From contig MVQY01000049.1 in the NCBI GenBank assembly GCA_002067325.1, positions 1-24,254 on the forward strand: DNA of 24,254 nucleotides. Reading direction: 5' to 3'. Position numbers and translations under genes: made by a program. Position 1 is the stretch's first letter. Every line of letters begins with the position of its first letter. The DNA comes from Methanobacterium sp. PtaU1.Bin097 (lineage in GTDB: Archaea > Methanobacteriota > Methanobacteria > Methanobacteriales > Methanobacteriaceae). Below are positions 1-7,270 of the stretch, piece after piece. Below the pieces are notes generated by a model that saw only the letters and a program-made list of their open reading frames with translations, was not told where the DNA came from and made no database searches.

Positions 1-654
1 GTTGACCTCAACCACGGACCGGCCCATGGCCAGTGCCCGTTCCAGTTCCCGGTCGTAGGGGATGGTGCTCATGAGCGGAACTTCTAATATGGCTTCTATT
101 TCATTAGGGGATAGTAAGAATTTGTCATCGTACCACATGTTTAAAACGAAGCCCAGAACATCTATGTCCAGTTCACTGAATAATATTTTAATCTTAAGGG
201 CGTCGGCTACAGAAGGCATGGTAGAATTAGTAAGTAGTAGTACCTCTGTACCTTCAGGAAGACCGTCGAAGATGTTAGCATTGATTCCTGCGGGGATGTC
301 CATGAGGAACACGTCACCATACTCTGATCCTTCCTGGATGATCTTGTTCCAGGAGATGTAGTTGGGGTTTATGTGTTTCAGGGTTTCGAAGTGGATGCCC
401 GTGGGAATTACCCTTATATCATTTTCTATTTCATATACACAGTCTTCTATTGACTGATCACGAACCAGGACATCGTGTAGGGTGACGTCAGGATTTAACA
501 GGCCGGTTATTACATCGAGGTTGGCCATGACTAAATCCAGATCCAGCATCACTATTTTCTCACCGAAGAGGGACATGGCCACTCCTAGATTAAAAGTTAA
601 AGAAGTCCTGCCCACTCCCCCCTTTCCAGAAGCTATGGCTATAAATCTAGACAT
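1..654 (-). CDS. MinD-like ATPase paralogue with Arg in the Walker A motif (partial, runs off left edge)
   Basis: ParA/MinD-family ATPase. The reading frame is open from an ATG at 654 to base 1, giving 218 codons, so the C-terminus and any membrane-targeting helix lie outside the window. The deviant Walker A motif reads SGKGGVGRTS at residues 9-18: the signature lysine K11 is present, but residue 16, normally the catalytic P-loop lysine, is arginine (codon AGG, bases 607-609). D38 and D40 of the switch region and the MDIPAG motif are kept. It lies 33 bases downstream of the complete minD on the same strand, so it is probably co-transcribed and arose by tandem duplication. From the family one expects a dimerising, membrane-cycling ATPase. 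The Lys-to-Arg change suggests slow or absent hydrolysis, which is inference. No clear Shine-Dalgarno site precedes the ATG. Confidence 0.9.
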   Translation of the reverse strand, partial: MSRFIAIASGKGGVGRTSLTFNLGVAMSLFGEKIVMLDLDLVMANLDVITGLLNPDVTLHDVLVRDQSIEDCVYEIENDIRVIPTGIHFETLKHINPNYISWNKIIQEGSEYGDVFLMDIPAGINANIFDGLPEGTEVLLLTNSTMPSVADALKIKILFSELDIDVLGFVLNMWYDDKFLLSPNEIEAILEVPLMSTIPYDRELERALAMGRSVVEVN

Positions 655-687
655 CGTATCTTATTATGTAATTAGTTTTATTTTAAT

Positions 688-1467
688 TTACCGGCGGCCT
701 AGAAGGCCTTCCACTAATTTGGCGATGACACCCTTCTTATCTGGTTCAATTGGCTGGTACTGTTCACCAATTAAATCAGCGCCCAGCTGCATGATGGCGT
801 TGCTGGTGGGTGACTTGGGATTTTTAACGATTAGTGGCTCTCCGAAGGCTGCTGCCCTGCTTACTTCGGGATCATCCGGTATGACTGCAATTACTGGTAC
901 TTCCAGTATGGTTTCTATCTCGTTTATGGTCAGGAATGTTTTATCGTGGAGTTCCCTGTTTATTACCACCCCTATTATGTCCACTCCCAGTTTATTGGCT
1001 ATTATCTTGGTCTTAAGGGCGTCGCTGATGGACGGGACTTCTGGCGTGGTTACCAGGATCATCTCCTGTGCCGCGGCTATAGATGCCAGTGCATCCTTCT
1101 CCAATCCTGCGGGGGCATCTATTAAGAGGACATCGATATTATGTACCAGTGTCTCTAATGCATCCTCTAATCTGTCCAGTTTAATCTTCCGCAGACCTTC
1201 TAGAGATATTCCGGCTGGGACAACCTTCACACCACCAGGACCTTCGTATATGGCATCTTCTATGGACGCATCACCGGATAGTACATCGTGCAGGGTTACT
1301 GATTTACCTTCCATTCCTAAAATCAGTTCAAGATTGGCCATAGCCACATCAGCGTCTAAAACTAAAGTTTCTTCTCCATAAGTTGACAAAGCCACTCCCA
1401 GATTAGCAGTTATCGTGGTTTTTCCCACACCCCCCTTTCCAGAAGCAACTACTATAACTCTTGTCAA
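688..1467 (-). CDS. minD: Septum site-determining protein MinD (cell-division/positioning ATPase)
   Basis: Complete MinD/ParA-type ATPase of 259 residues, the usual length. The deviant Walker A motif GKGGVGKTT spans residues 10-18 with both lysines (K11, K16), the same numbering as E. coli MinD. D38 and D40 form the switch region, and LLIDAPAG is the Walker B-like motif. The last residues (GVIAKLVEGLLGRR) could form the short amphipathic helix that attaches MinD to the membrane. The start is TTG at 1467: a GGAGG site lies nine bases upstream and no in-frame ATG sits nearby. It is 17 bases downstream of the DUF2226 gene and 33 bases upstream of the degenerate minD, so probably one transcript. 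No MinC or MinE is visible, as is usual in archaea, so its partner is unknown. Confidence 0.93.
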   Translation of the reverse strand: MTRVIVVASGKGGVGKTTITANLGVALSTYGEETLVLDADVAMANLELILGMEGKSVTLHDVLSGDASIEDAIYEGPGGVKVVPAGISLEGLRKIKLDRLEDALETLVHNIDVLLIDAPAGLEKDALASIAAAQEMILVTTPEVPSISDALKTKIIANKLGVDIIGVVINRELHDKTFLTINEIETILEVPVIAVIPDDPEVSRAAAFGEPLIVKNPKSPTSNAIMQLGADLIGEQYQPIEPDKKGVIAKLVEGLLGRR

Positions 1468-1484
1468 ACTAACATTCCTCCTAC

Positions 1485-2741
1485 CTAAGTTATATCCACA
1501 TTTATGTTAAATTTATCCACTATTTCAGGATATTTTCTGAAACTCTTTTTAATTTCTATTTGCACAATATTTATAACTTGCCTTCTTAAATTATCGATAT
1601 CTTTTGATTCACCCATCAACCGGGAAAGCAATCCTTTACCTTCGTATTCTATGATGATGTTTATGTACCCGGAAAGATCTGATGTATTATCAAGGAAAAC
1701 CATAACCTCTGTACCCTTAATTTTTGGGATACCAAATATAGATTTCTTTATTTTATTCATGAGGGTTAGTTCTATCTTCTCTACATCATCCTCGTTCAGT
1801 GAACCTCCTTTGTAATCATCAAGAAGATCATCAACATCGTCTTCGTTCATCTCCTTAATACCATACTTTTCGAGGAGTTTGGAACGATCCATTGGTTCCG
1901 ATTGAGCCGCTGTTTCTGGTTCAACTTCACTGGTTGTTTCGGTTTGGGTGGTTTTTAATTGCTCCCGAAGTTCTTCCCTTGATATGGGAGTTTGATCTGT
2001 GGATTGATCTTTTGAAGCTGGCTGGACCGAATTCTGTGCTGTAGTAATATAGTCAGCTACTAAATGAGTTTTCTTTGGTTCTGACTCAGTTTCTGTGGTA
2101 GTTTCTGCTTCTACTTCCGGTTCTGAAACTGGCTCGGTTTCTTTGGTAGGTTCTGTTTCAGTCTCTGGTACTGGCTCTAGTTCAGGTTCAACTTCTGGTT
2201 CGGTTCCAGGCTCAGGTTCTGGTTCAGATTCAGATTCAGATTCAGGTCCAACTTCAGGTTCCATCTCCAGCTCCGGCTCAGATTCTGTAACTGGTTCCGG
2301 CTCGGGTTCCGGGACTGATTCCGGCTCGGGTTCCGAGAGTGGTTCTGGCTCAGAAACAGATGATTCTAGCTCCTCTGCCGTGCCTGTACCTTTGAGTTCG
2401 TCTATTATCTTGTAGACATCGTAGTCTGCTTCCAGTAAAAATGGTTTGTTAACGTCGATGATGTAGTCTATGTGGGATTTTTTCAGGTCAAATACTTCAA
2501 TAACTGTGCCCCTATTTTCCACGGCAGACGTGATATTTTCTATAGCCTCTGATCTGGAAAATCTACCATATTCTGCAGCTACCTGCCTTCCATCCTTGAA
2601 TATGATGAAGCCTTCTTCTGCATCTTGAGTTATCCTCATAAATCCATTATGTCCTTCCTTCAACAGGTTCTCCAATAGCTGTGCAAAGTCCAGATCATCG
2701 GCATATGAAACCAGTGAAGGTTTGGTAATGGGCACGTCCAT
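1485..2741 (-). CDS. DUF2226 protein with long Pro-Glu linker and conserved C-terminal domain
   Basis: Protein of 418 residues in three parts. Residues 1-120 look like the archaeal DUF2226 domain (family name from memory): a stretch near 33-60 with GFIIFKDGRQVAAEYGR resembles the two-strand 'gives G-x-x-x-F-x-D-G' pattern of bacterial PATAN/DUF4388 modules. Residues 127-224 are a low-complexity acidic linker dominated by Glu-Pro, with Ser and Thr. Residues 285-418 form a second globular domain of unknown function with a helical start (LLEKYGIKEMNEDDVDDLL). The ATG at 2741 is preceded by GAGGG and a TATA-like box. The minD gene follows after 17 bases. A scaffold joining a membrane or FtsZ partner to MinD is a guess from context; no catalytic motif is visible. 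Confidence 0.8.
   Translation of the reverse strand: MDVPITKPSLVSYADDLDFAQLLENLLKEGHNGFMRITQDAEEGFIIFKDGRQVAAEYGRFSRSEAIENITSAVENRGTVIEVFDLKKSHIDYIIDVNKPFLLEADYDVYKIIDELKGTGTAEELESSVSEPEPLSEPEPESVPEPEPEPVTESEPELEMEPEVGPESESESEPEPEPGTEPEVEPELEPVPETETEPTKETEPVSEPEVEAETTTETESEPKKTHLVADYITTAQNSVQPASKDQSTDQTPISREELREQLKTTQTETTSEVEPETAAQSEPMDRSKLLEKYGIKEMNEDDVDDLLDDYKGGSLNEDDVEKIELTLMNKIKKSIFGIPKIKGTEVMVFLDNTSDLSGYINIIIEYEGKGLLSRLMGESKDIDNLRRQVINIVQIEIKKSFRKYPEIVDKFNINVDIT
2070..2363 (-). repeat. Low-complexity Glu-Pro/Glu-Ser coding repeat (linker of DUF2226 protein)
   Basis: Irregular hexamer-like repetition (tggttc, ggttcc, gattca on the plus strand) that encodes linker residues 127-224 of the DUF2226 protein. 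It stays in frame throughout. Such tracts can change length by slippage, so linker length may vary between strains. The antisense strand also stays open here but encodes only Gly-Ser repeats. Confidence 0.8.
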
Positions 2742-2775
2742 TTATCTTCCCTCGATCTATAGTAAGTAACTCCCT

Positions 2776-2785
2776 TATTTATAAA
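2776..2785 (-). promoter_or_regulatory. TATA box candidate for the DUF2226-minD-minD operon
   Basis: On the minus strand the sequence reads TTTATAAATA, centred about 38 bases upstream of the ATG at 2741. With an archaeal TATA-to-start distance near 25 bases this predicts a leader of roughly a dozen bases that still contains the GAGGG ribosome site. It lies in the 136-base spacer between sepF and the DUF2226 gene. Transcription may therefore start here as well as upstream of the DUF1611 gene. Confidence 0.45.
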
Positions 2786-2877
2786 TTTCTACACTAACTT
2801 AATATTCTTTTCCCTATGGCAATTATACTAATTACCACACTATCAATTCCATACCGGTTCTATTTCTGGTAAGAATT

Positions 2878-3231
2878 TCACTTTCTTATCAATTTTATCT
2901 CTGGAGGGGTAACAATGATCACATTTTTACCGTTTTTACACAGTAATATTGCCTCACCACCAGTGCTATCCCTGAAGGCCTTCAATTTTTCCCCGGCTAC
3001 TTGGAAATCTTCTGGAACATTCTTTTCGAAGTTGGTCAGATCCATTATTATGGGATTTTTCTCCTCTTCAATCTGTTGCAGTGCATCAATGAAATCGTCT
3101 AAATTGTTTACCTTCGTCAATATTATTTCATAGAAAGATTGTTCCGGTATGATTATTGTTTCCTGGTCCTCTTTCTGTCTGGTTTCTTCCAATCCGAGAT
3201 TTTTCTTTAGACTATCCATTATATCCTTCAT
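2878..3231 (-). CDS. sepF: Archaeal cell-division protein SepF (FtsZ membrane anchor)
   Basis: SepF-family protein of 117 residues. The first 14 residues (MKDIMDSLKKNLGL) can form an amphipathic membrane-binding helix, as in known SepF proteins. A disordered charged stretch follows. The SepF/DUF552 core covers about residues 30-115, with NPIIMDLTNF and a closing VIIVTPPEI strand that matches the family ending. In archaea SepF tethers FtsZ to the membrane and is essential where tested (established for Methanobrevibacter and Haloferax). The ATG at 3231 has GGAAG upstream and begins two bases after the stop of the DUF1611 gene, so the two are translated from one message. The minD pair lies downstream on the same strand, which supports a division or positioning role. 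Confidence 0.9.
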   Translation of the reverse strand: MKDIMDSLKKNLGLEETRQKEDQETIIIPEQSFYEIILTKVNNLDDFIDALQQIEEEKNPIIMDLTNFEKNVPEDFQVAGEKLKAFRDSTGGEAILLCKNGKNVIIVTPPEIKLIRK

Positions 3232-3233
3232 TT

Positions 3234-4286
3234 TTATAACTTCCTTATGTGGTCGTTAATTACTTCCAATAATCTTGATGCTCCGCCATTTTTAATATCC
3301 ACTGTGGGGAGATTATATTTTTCCTCAAAATCCGTTAATACATCCTTATTTTCAACATTTCTCAGGTTTAAAGATATTCCCACTACCTTGGTGGGTTCCA
3401 CGGCTTCTATAGCCTTCACCTCATATTCAATCCCTAACGGCTCCCTGTAGGGGTGGTTGGGCCGGTGGCATACCACGGTGAAGTCTGGTTGAGCCCCCAC
3501 CATTATAGCTGCTGATAAACCCCGGGGATGTGGATTACCCCTTTCAGTCAAGCTGGATTGTCCTTCCACCAATACTATATCCGGATCCTTCTGTTCTTCC
3601 AGATGTTTTATGGCCCCCATCACTGCAGACGCCACATCCATCACAGAAAGGCTTCCCGCCCTAAAATTCAGGTCGACTGGTTGTTCCAGTCCCATCTCAT
3701 CGGTTGATATTATTGCTGGATTCATACCCGCGTCCTGGGCTGCTTTACCCAGCATCCTGGTGGTGGTTCTTTTACCACATTCCTGGGATGTCCCTCCCAC
3801 AAATATCACAGGTGTTCCTGGTTTGTAATTTAGTTTAGGTAATGTTTCAGTGCACTTTGGTGGTGCATTCCCAAATATATTCTTTATAACATCTAACCGG
3901 GGACTGATCTCCTTGATAACCACATTTTTCTCCTGTGCAAACTTTAAAAGAGAAGAATTGGTGGATAGTGGTAGAGATCTGAAGGAAGTAACCACGTTCT
4001 TACCTTTGTCCAGTGCCTGGACAGCGTATTTAAGTGCTGCGCCTTCAGCTCCTATGGGGAGCATTATAGCAATGCTCCGGGCTTCAGTATCCTGAATTAA
4101 ATCATCTAAATCTGAATATATTGTACTATTACAAAATTCCCTGCCTTGTTTTGCTTTATCATCATCTATAAAACCTACAGCTTGAACCCCTTCAAAATTA
4201 GCAAATTTTTCGCCTCCTCCGCCGCAACCAATTATTATAAACGGATTAAGATCTTGGAGGTCTTTCACAGAATTTACAAAATACAA
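3234..4286 (-). CDS. DUF1611 family protein (Rossmann-like N-terminus plus P-loop domain)
   Basis: Protein of 350 residues. The N-terminal part has a Rossmann-like start (FIIIGCGGGGEKF, residues 16-28) and an acidic turn GFIDDD. The C-terminal part has a P-loop-like GGTSQECGKRTT at 164-175 and an IVLVEGQSSL strand. This two-part layout is that of the DUF1611 family, which includes DgcN-type proteins of amino-acid epimerisation pathways; the substrate here cannot be read from sequence. The start is TTG at 4286, with GGAGTGAT four to five bases upstream. It directly precedes sepF, so it may be translationally coupled to division genes, or it may only share their promoter. Confidence 0.78.
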   Translation of the reverse strand: MYFVNSVKDLQDLNPFIIIGCGGGGEKFANFEGVQAVGFIDDDKAKQGREFCNSTIYSDLDDLIQDTEARSIAIMLPIGAEGAALKYAVQALDKGKNVVTSFRSLPLSTNSSLLKFAQEKNVVIKEISPRLDVIKNIFGNAPPKCTETLPKLNYKPGTPVIFVGGTSQECGKRTTTRMLGKAAQDAGMNPAIISTDEMGLEQPVDLNFRAGSLSVMDVASAVMGAIKHLEEQKDPDIVLVEGQSSLTERGNPHPRGLSAAIMVGAQPDFTVVCHRPNHPYREPLGIEYEVKAIEAVEPTKVVGISLNLRNVENKDVLTDFEEKYNLPTVDIKNGGASRLLEVINDHIRKL

Positions 4287-4370
4287 AAAATCACTCCTGT
4301 CATTAGTGAAATATCATAGGAATATTCATTATCTATTTATTTAATAAATGTTAAACCATGATATATACTA

Positions 4371-4422
4371 TTGGGTAGAACTCAATTGCAGTGTGATTGG
4401 GTGGAATCCAATTGTAGTGTGG
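4371..4422 (+). repeat. Two tandem 26-base direct repeats in the Roadblock gene leader
   Basis: Units 4371-4396 and 4397-4422 share 21 of 26 positions, and all five differences are transitions. Each holds the palindrome CAATTG followed by an AGTGTG motif. They fill the stretch between a TATA-like element (atatatacta, 4361-4370) and the ribosome site at 4421-4426. Possible roles are a tandem operator or RNA structure in the leader. Confidence 0.8.
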
Positions 4423-4431
4423 AGGGATAGT

Positions 4432-4779
4432 ATGATAGATAGAGTACTTAAAGACTTAGGCAGGATCAATGGGGTAAACGGATCTCTAGTGGTAGGAAAA
4501 GACGGTTTAATCATCGAAAGCGAAGTACCCGGAGATATAGACTCTGAACTGGTAGCCGCCATGGCATCTGCGGTATTTGGTACTGCGGAGAGATCTGCAG
4601 AGGAAATGAAACATGAACCATTACAACAGGTAATGATTGAGGGAAATAAGGGTAAAACACTCATGATCGATGCAGGTGAAGGTATACTGGTAGTTATATC
4701 TGATATAGACATCAATCTGGGATTAATCAGGATCGAAATGAGAAGAAGTGCTGAACGGGTAATCGACTTCTTAACCTAA
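4432..4779 (+). CDS. Roadblock/LC7 domain protein (MglB-like)
   Basis: Single-domain protein of 115 residues. The pattern VNGSLVVGKDGLIIES followed by a helix, then GNKGKTLMIDAG and ILVVISDIDINLGLIRIEM, is the Roadblock/LC7 fold found in MglB, where it regulates small Ras-like GTPases by dimerising. I start it at the ATG at 4432, which has GGAGGG five bases upstream. The frame is open back to an ATG at 4348, but that extension covers the tandem leader repeats and lacks family residues. It is divergent from the DUF1611-sepF-minD cluster. No MglA-type GTPase is visible nearby; the P-loop proteins of the cluster are possible partners by inference only. Confidence 0.87.
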   Translation: MIDRVLKDLGRINGVNGSLVVGKDGLIIESEVPGDIDSELVAAMASAVFGTAERSAEEMKHEPLQQVMIEGNKGKTLMIDAGEGILVVISDIDINLGLIRIEMRRSAERVIDFLT

Positions 4780-4924
4780 CCGATTATAACAATCATTCAT
4801 AGGATAGTAATATTCTCAACCTTAAAAAAAATAGGTATTGTAACCATTTTACATAATACGGTTATAACAATATAATTACCATTAAAAACATTATCCAACG
4901 GGTTAAACTAAATTATCCAATCAG

Positions 4925-4961
4925 GGTTTAAAAAAAAACCTGTACTGGTTTAAAAGAACCA
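4925..4961 (+). repeat. Two adjacent small inverted repeats upstream of the 2-PGK-like gene
   Basis: GGTTT (4925-4929) pairs with AAACC (4936-4940), and TGGTT (4946-4950) pairs with AACCA (4957-4961). Both loops are A-rich. They sit in the 232-base spacer between the Roadblock gene and the TTG start at 5012, a spacer that otherwise shows only A+T-rich sequence. A regulatory hairpin or overlapping TTTAAA promoter elements would both fit. Confidence 0.35.
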
Positions 4962-5011
4962 TTGTCTAAGGGGCGTTAAACCTTTTGTTTGTAATTTGGA
5001 GTTGATTCTCC

Positions 5012-5977
5012 TTGAAAAAACCATACGTGATATTAGTAGGCAGTGCTTCTGGAATTGGTAAGTCCACTATAGCTTCAGAGCTCGCCAAAACACTGGGCAT
5101 CACCCACACCATTGAAACTGATTTTATCCGGGAGATCGTGAGGGGGATAATCGGCCCCGATTATGCTCCTGCACTGCATAAATCTTCATTCGATGCCTAT
5201 GTCACCATCAGAGATAAGCATCGCTTTGAAGGAAATGGTGATGGGTTAATCAGCGCTGGTTTTGAAGAACACGCTTCTTTTGTTATACCTGCTATTGAGA
5301 AGGTTATATCCCGTGCGGTTAACGACTCCGACGATGTGGTTATCGAGGGTGTGCATCTGGTCCCTGGCTTACTGAATATCGATAAATTTAAAGACGATGC
5401 ATACATCCACTTCTTCGTACTCACCACCGATGAAGAGATCCATAAGGAAAGGTTCGTAAAAAGGGCCATGGCCATAAAACGTGGTGGTAAACACCTGGAA
5501 TACTTCAAAGAAAACAGGATAATCAACAATTACCTGGTTAAACAGGCGGTTGAACATAACATCCCTGTGATAAATAACCTGGAAATTGATAACACCATAA
5601 AAAGAATGCTCAGCCTGATCAAGCAGATCTGTAAAAACCTTCTCTTCCAGAATTCAGTTGATGAACTGGGTGAATTGACCAACATAATCATAGATAAATA
5701 CGGGGGAAGACTGGTGGATGTAACATACTACCTTCCTGGATTTGGGGAACCCCTCAAAAGAAGGGTTAACGTCTACGACCCGGTAGAGGCCAAGCGGTTC
5801 ATCAAACGTTTAACTGAAAACCCTCAGCGAAAAAAAGACCTGGACAACCTCTACCATCTTTCAGACAACATCCACAGCCATAAAATATGCGCACCAGATA
5901 AGGAAACCCTGAATAAGATGATAAGCGACCTGGACAAACAAGGTTTTCTGTATAAGAAGGATAAGGATGAGAAATAA
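5012..5977 (+). CDS. 2-phosphoglycerate kinase-like P-loop kinase
   Basis: Kinase of 321 residues. GSASGIGKST at residues 10-19 is the P-loop, followed by an IETDFIREIVRGI helix and an EGVHLVPG motif typical of archaeal 2-phosphoglycerate kinases. Those enzymes make 2,3-bisphosphoglycerate from 2-phosphoglycerate and ATP, the first step toward cyclic 2,3-diphosphoglycerate in methanogens. The protein lacks the N-terminal ATP-cone of the characterised enzyme and has an added C-terminal region (about 215-321, with YYLPGFGEPLKRRVNVYDP), so its real substrate may differ. The start is TTG at 5012: GGAGTTGAT at 4998-5006 precedes it, and any downstream ATG would remove the P-loop. It stands alone on the plus strand. 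Confidence 0.78.
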   Translation: MKKPYVILVGSASGIGKSTIASELAKTLGITHTIETDFIREIVRGIIGPDYAPALHKSSFDAYVTIRDKHRFEGNGDGLISAGFEEHASFVIPAIEKVISRAVNDSDDVVIEGVHLVPGLLNIDKFKDDAYIHFFVLTTDEEIHKERFVKRAMAIKRGGKHLEYFKENRIINNYLVKQAVEHNIPVINNLEIDNTIKRMLSLIKQICKNLLFQNSVDELGELTNIIIDKYGGRLVDVTYYLPGFGEPLKRRVNVYDPVEAKRFIKRLTENPQRKKDLDNLYHLSDNIHSHKICAPDKETLNKMISDLDKQGFLYKKDKDEK

Positions 5978-6094
5978 TTAACGAGAGGTAATTTTCTTAC
6001 TTGTTTTTTTTGGATAAATTATATTTCTTAAAAAATTTATATTTCCTTTTCCAGATTAATTACTGAAATTTATTTTAGTGGAGTTTGATTTACC

Positions 6095-6655
6095 TTGAAA
6101 GCAGACTGTCCCGTGTGTAAAGTTGAAGGATCCCTGGAGATGAAGACCAAAACGGAAAAGATACCCTATTTTGGAGAGGTTATGGAATCCACAGTTTTAT
6201 GCACAGAATGCGGATTTAAACACTCTGATGTTATCTGCCTGGAAGCTAAAGAACCAGTGAAATACGAATTAAAAATAGATAAGGATAAGATGAACGTGCG
6301 GGTGGTTAAATCACAATCGGCCACAGTCACCATACCCGAGTTAGGTCTTAAAGTCGAGCCCGGGCCACAGTCTCAGGGATTCGTCTCCAACGTGGAAGGG
6401 ATCCTGGAACGATTCCAGAAAGCAGTTCAAACGGCCTTAAGCTGGGCAGAAGATGAAACAACGAAGGATAACGCGGCTAAAATCCTGGAAGGGATGGGAG
6501 AAATCGCAAATGGGGATAAAACAGTTACTTTAATAATTGAAGACCCCTTCGGACATAGCCTCATAGAAGATGAGGATGCAGTGGCCAGCAAATTAACAAC
6601 AGAAGAAATGGAGAATCTTGAGACTGGTTTTATAACCTTTGAAAAGGATGAATAA
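6095..6655 (+). CDS. ZPR1 zinc-finger domain protein (archaeal type)
   Basis: Protein of 186 residues with one zinc finger: C5-x2-C8 and C36-x2-C39. A beta-rich ZPR1 core follows, with VKSQSATVTIPELGLKVEPG and a helical GFVSNVEGILERFQKAV segment, ending in VTLIIEDPFGHSLI. Eukaryotic ZPR1 has two such modules and binds elongation factor 1A as a folding chaperone; archaeal members have one, and their role is not firmly known. The start is TTG at 6095 with GGAGTTTGAT at 6080-6089. The gene is convergent with the histone-like gene and appears to be monocistronic. Confidence 0.87.
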   Translation: MKADCPVCKVEGSLEMKTKTEKIPYFGEVMESTVLCTECGFKHSDVICLEAKEPVKYELKIDKDKMNVRVVKSQSATVTIPELGLKVEPGPQSQGFVSNVEGILERFQKAVQTALSWAEDETTKDNAAKILEGMGEIANGDKTVTLIIEDPFGHSLIEDEDAVASKLTTEEMENLETGFITFEKDE

Positions 6656-6751
6656 TTTTTTAAGACTTGAGCTTATTAAAAATTAATGACTGAATAAAAA
6701 TAAGCTGATTTAAATAAAAATAAATTAAATTAAAAAAAGGAATGAATCCAG

Positions 6752-7219
6752 TTAAAATTCATCCTCTTCTTCATCTACGTCCTTAAGTTTAAGGCTCTTT
6801 TTAACATCCATACTGAGTGCATCACAGTCGGCCTTTATGGCTTCCAGGTGCATTAGTATCCTTCTTTTCTCCTCGTTGATCCTCTCTATGTTTTTGTAGG
6901 GATAGATGGATTCTTTGAGCATTTCGTATTCTATGGTGGTGTATGGATATTCGTTTAACTGTTCACAGACCCTCTCCAGCACTTCTCCCAGGAACTTGTT
7001 CATCTCGACCTTCACTCGTTCCCTGATCATCTTATCGCTGTCCAGATTCTGTTTCATCAGTCGGACCACTTCTGCTTTTGCAAAGGGAAGCCCTTCGGCC
7101 TCTTCATCTGTTAAAACCTCTCCCTCTTCAGTTTCTGATAATTCTTCGTTGTCAGCAGTTTCATCATTCAATTCTTCTTCGTTGAACTCAGTGGAATTTT
7201 CATTTAATTCATCATTCAT
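6752..7219 (-). CDS. Acidic histone-fold protein with C-terminal coiled coil (histone variant)
   Basis: Protein of 155 residues. Residues 1-42 are a highly acidic tail. Residues 44-108 align along their length with archaeal histones such as HMfB: LPFAKAEVVRLMK matches LPIAPIGRIIK, and YTTIEYEMLKE takes the place of RKTIKAEDIEL. Residues 107-145 are charged and heptad-like (IERINEEKRRILMHLEAI), suggesting a coiled coil, then an acidic end. The arginine of the conserved histone Arg-Asp pair is missing and the protein is strongly acidic overall, so ordinary nucleosome-like DNA wrapping looks unlikely. The ATG at 7219 has GGAGG upstream. The histone assignment is my own alignment by eye. Confidence 0.72.
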   Translation of the reverse strand: MNDELNENSTEFNEEELNDETADNEELSETEEGEVLTDEEAEGLPFAKAEVVRLMKQNLDSDKMIRERVKVEMNKFLGEVLERVCEQLNEYPYTTIEYEMLKESIYPYKNIERINEEKRRILMHLEAIKADCDALSMDVKKSLKLKDVDEEEDEF

Positions 7220-7270
7220 AATATGCCTCCTTTAATAACTCTTACCACCAATAATTGTTTCTTTCTTGAA

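Noticed and set aside
482..1381. 299-codon plus-strand open frame over minD
   Set aside because: It is a mirror of two overlapping real minD genes and shows no recognisable domain.
2070..2363. CRISPR-like or satellite repeat
   Set aside because: It is an irregular in-frame coding repeat, with no spacers and no conserved unit length.
2095..2415. Open plus-strand frame rich in Gly-Ser
   Set aside because: It is the antisense of the Glu-Pro linker, has no ribosome site and shows no family features.
4348..4431. Upstream extension of the Roadblock gene to an earlier ATG
   Set aside because: The extension lies over the TATA-like element and tandem repeats, while GGAGGG sits correctly before the ATG at 4432.
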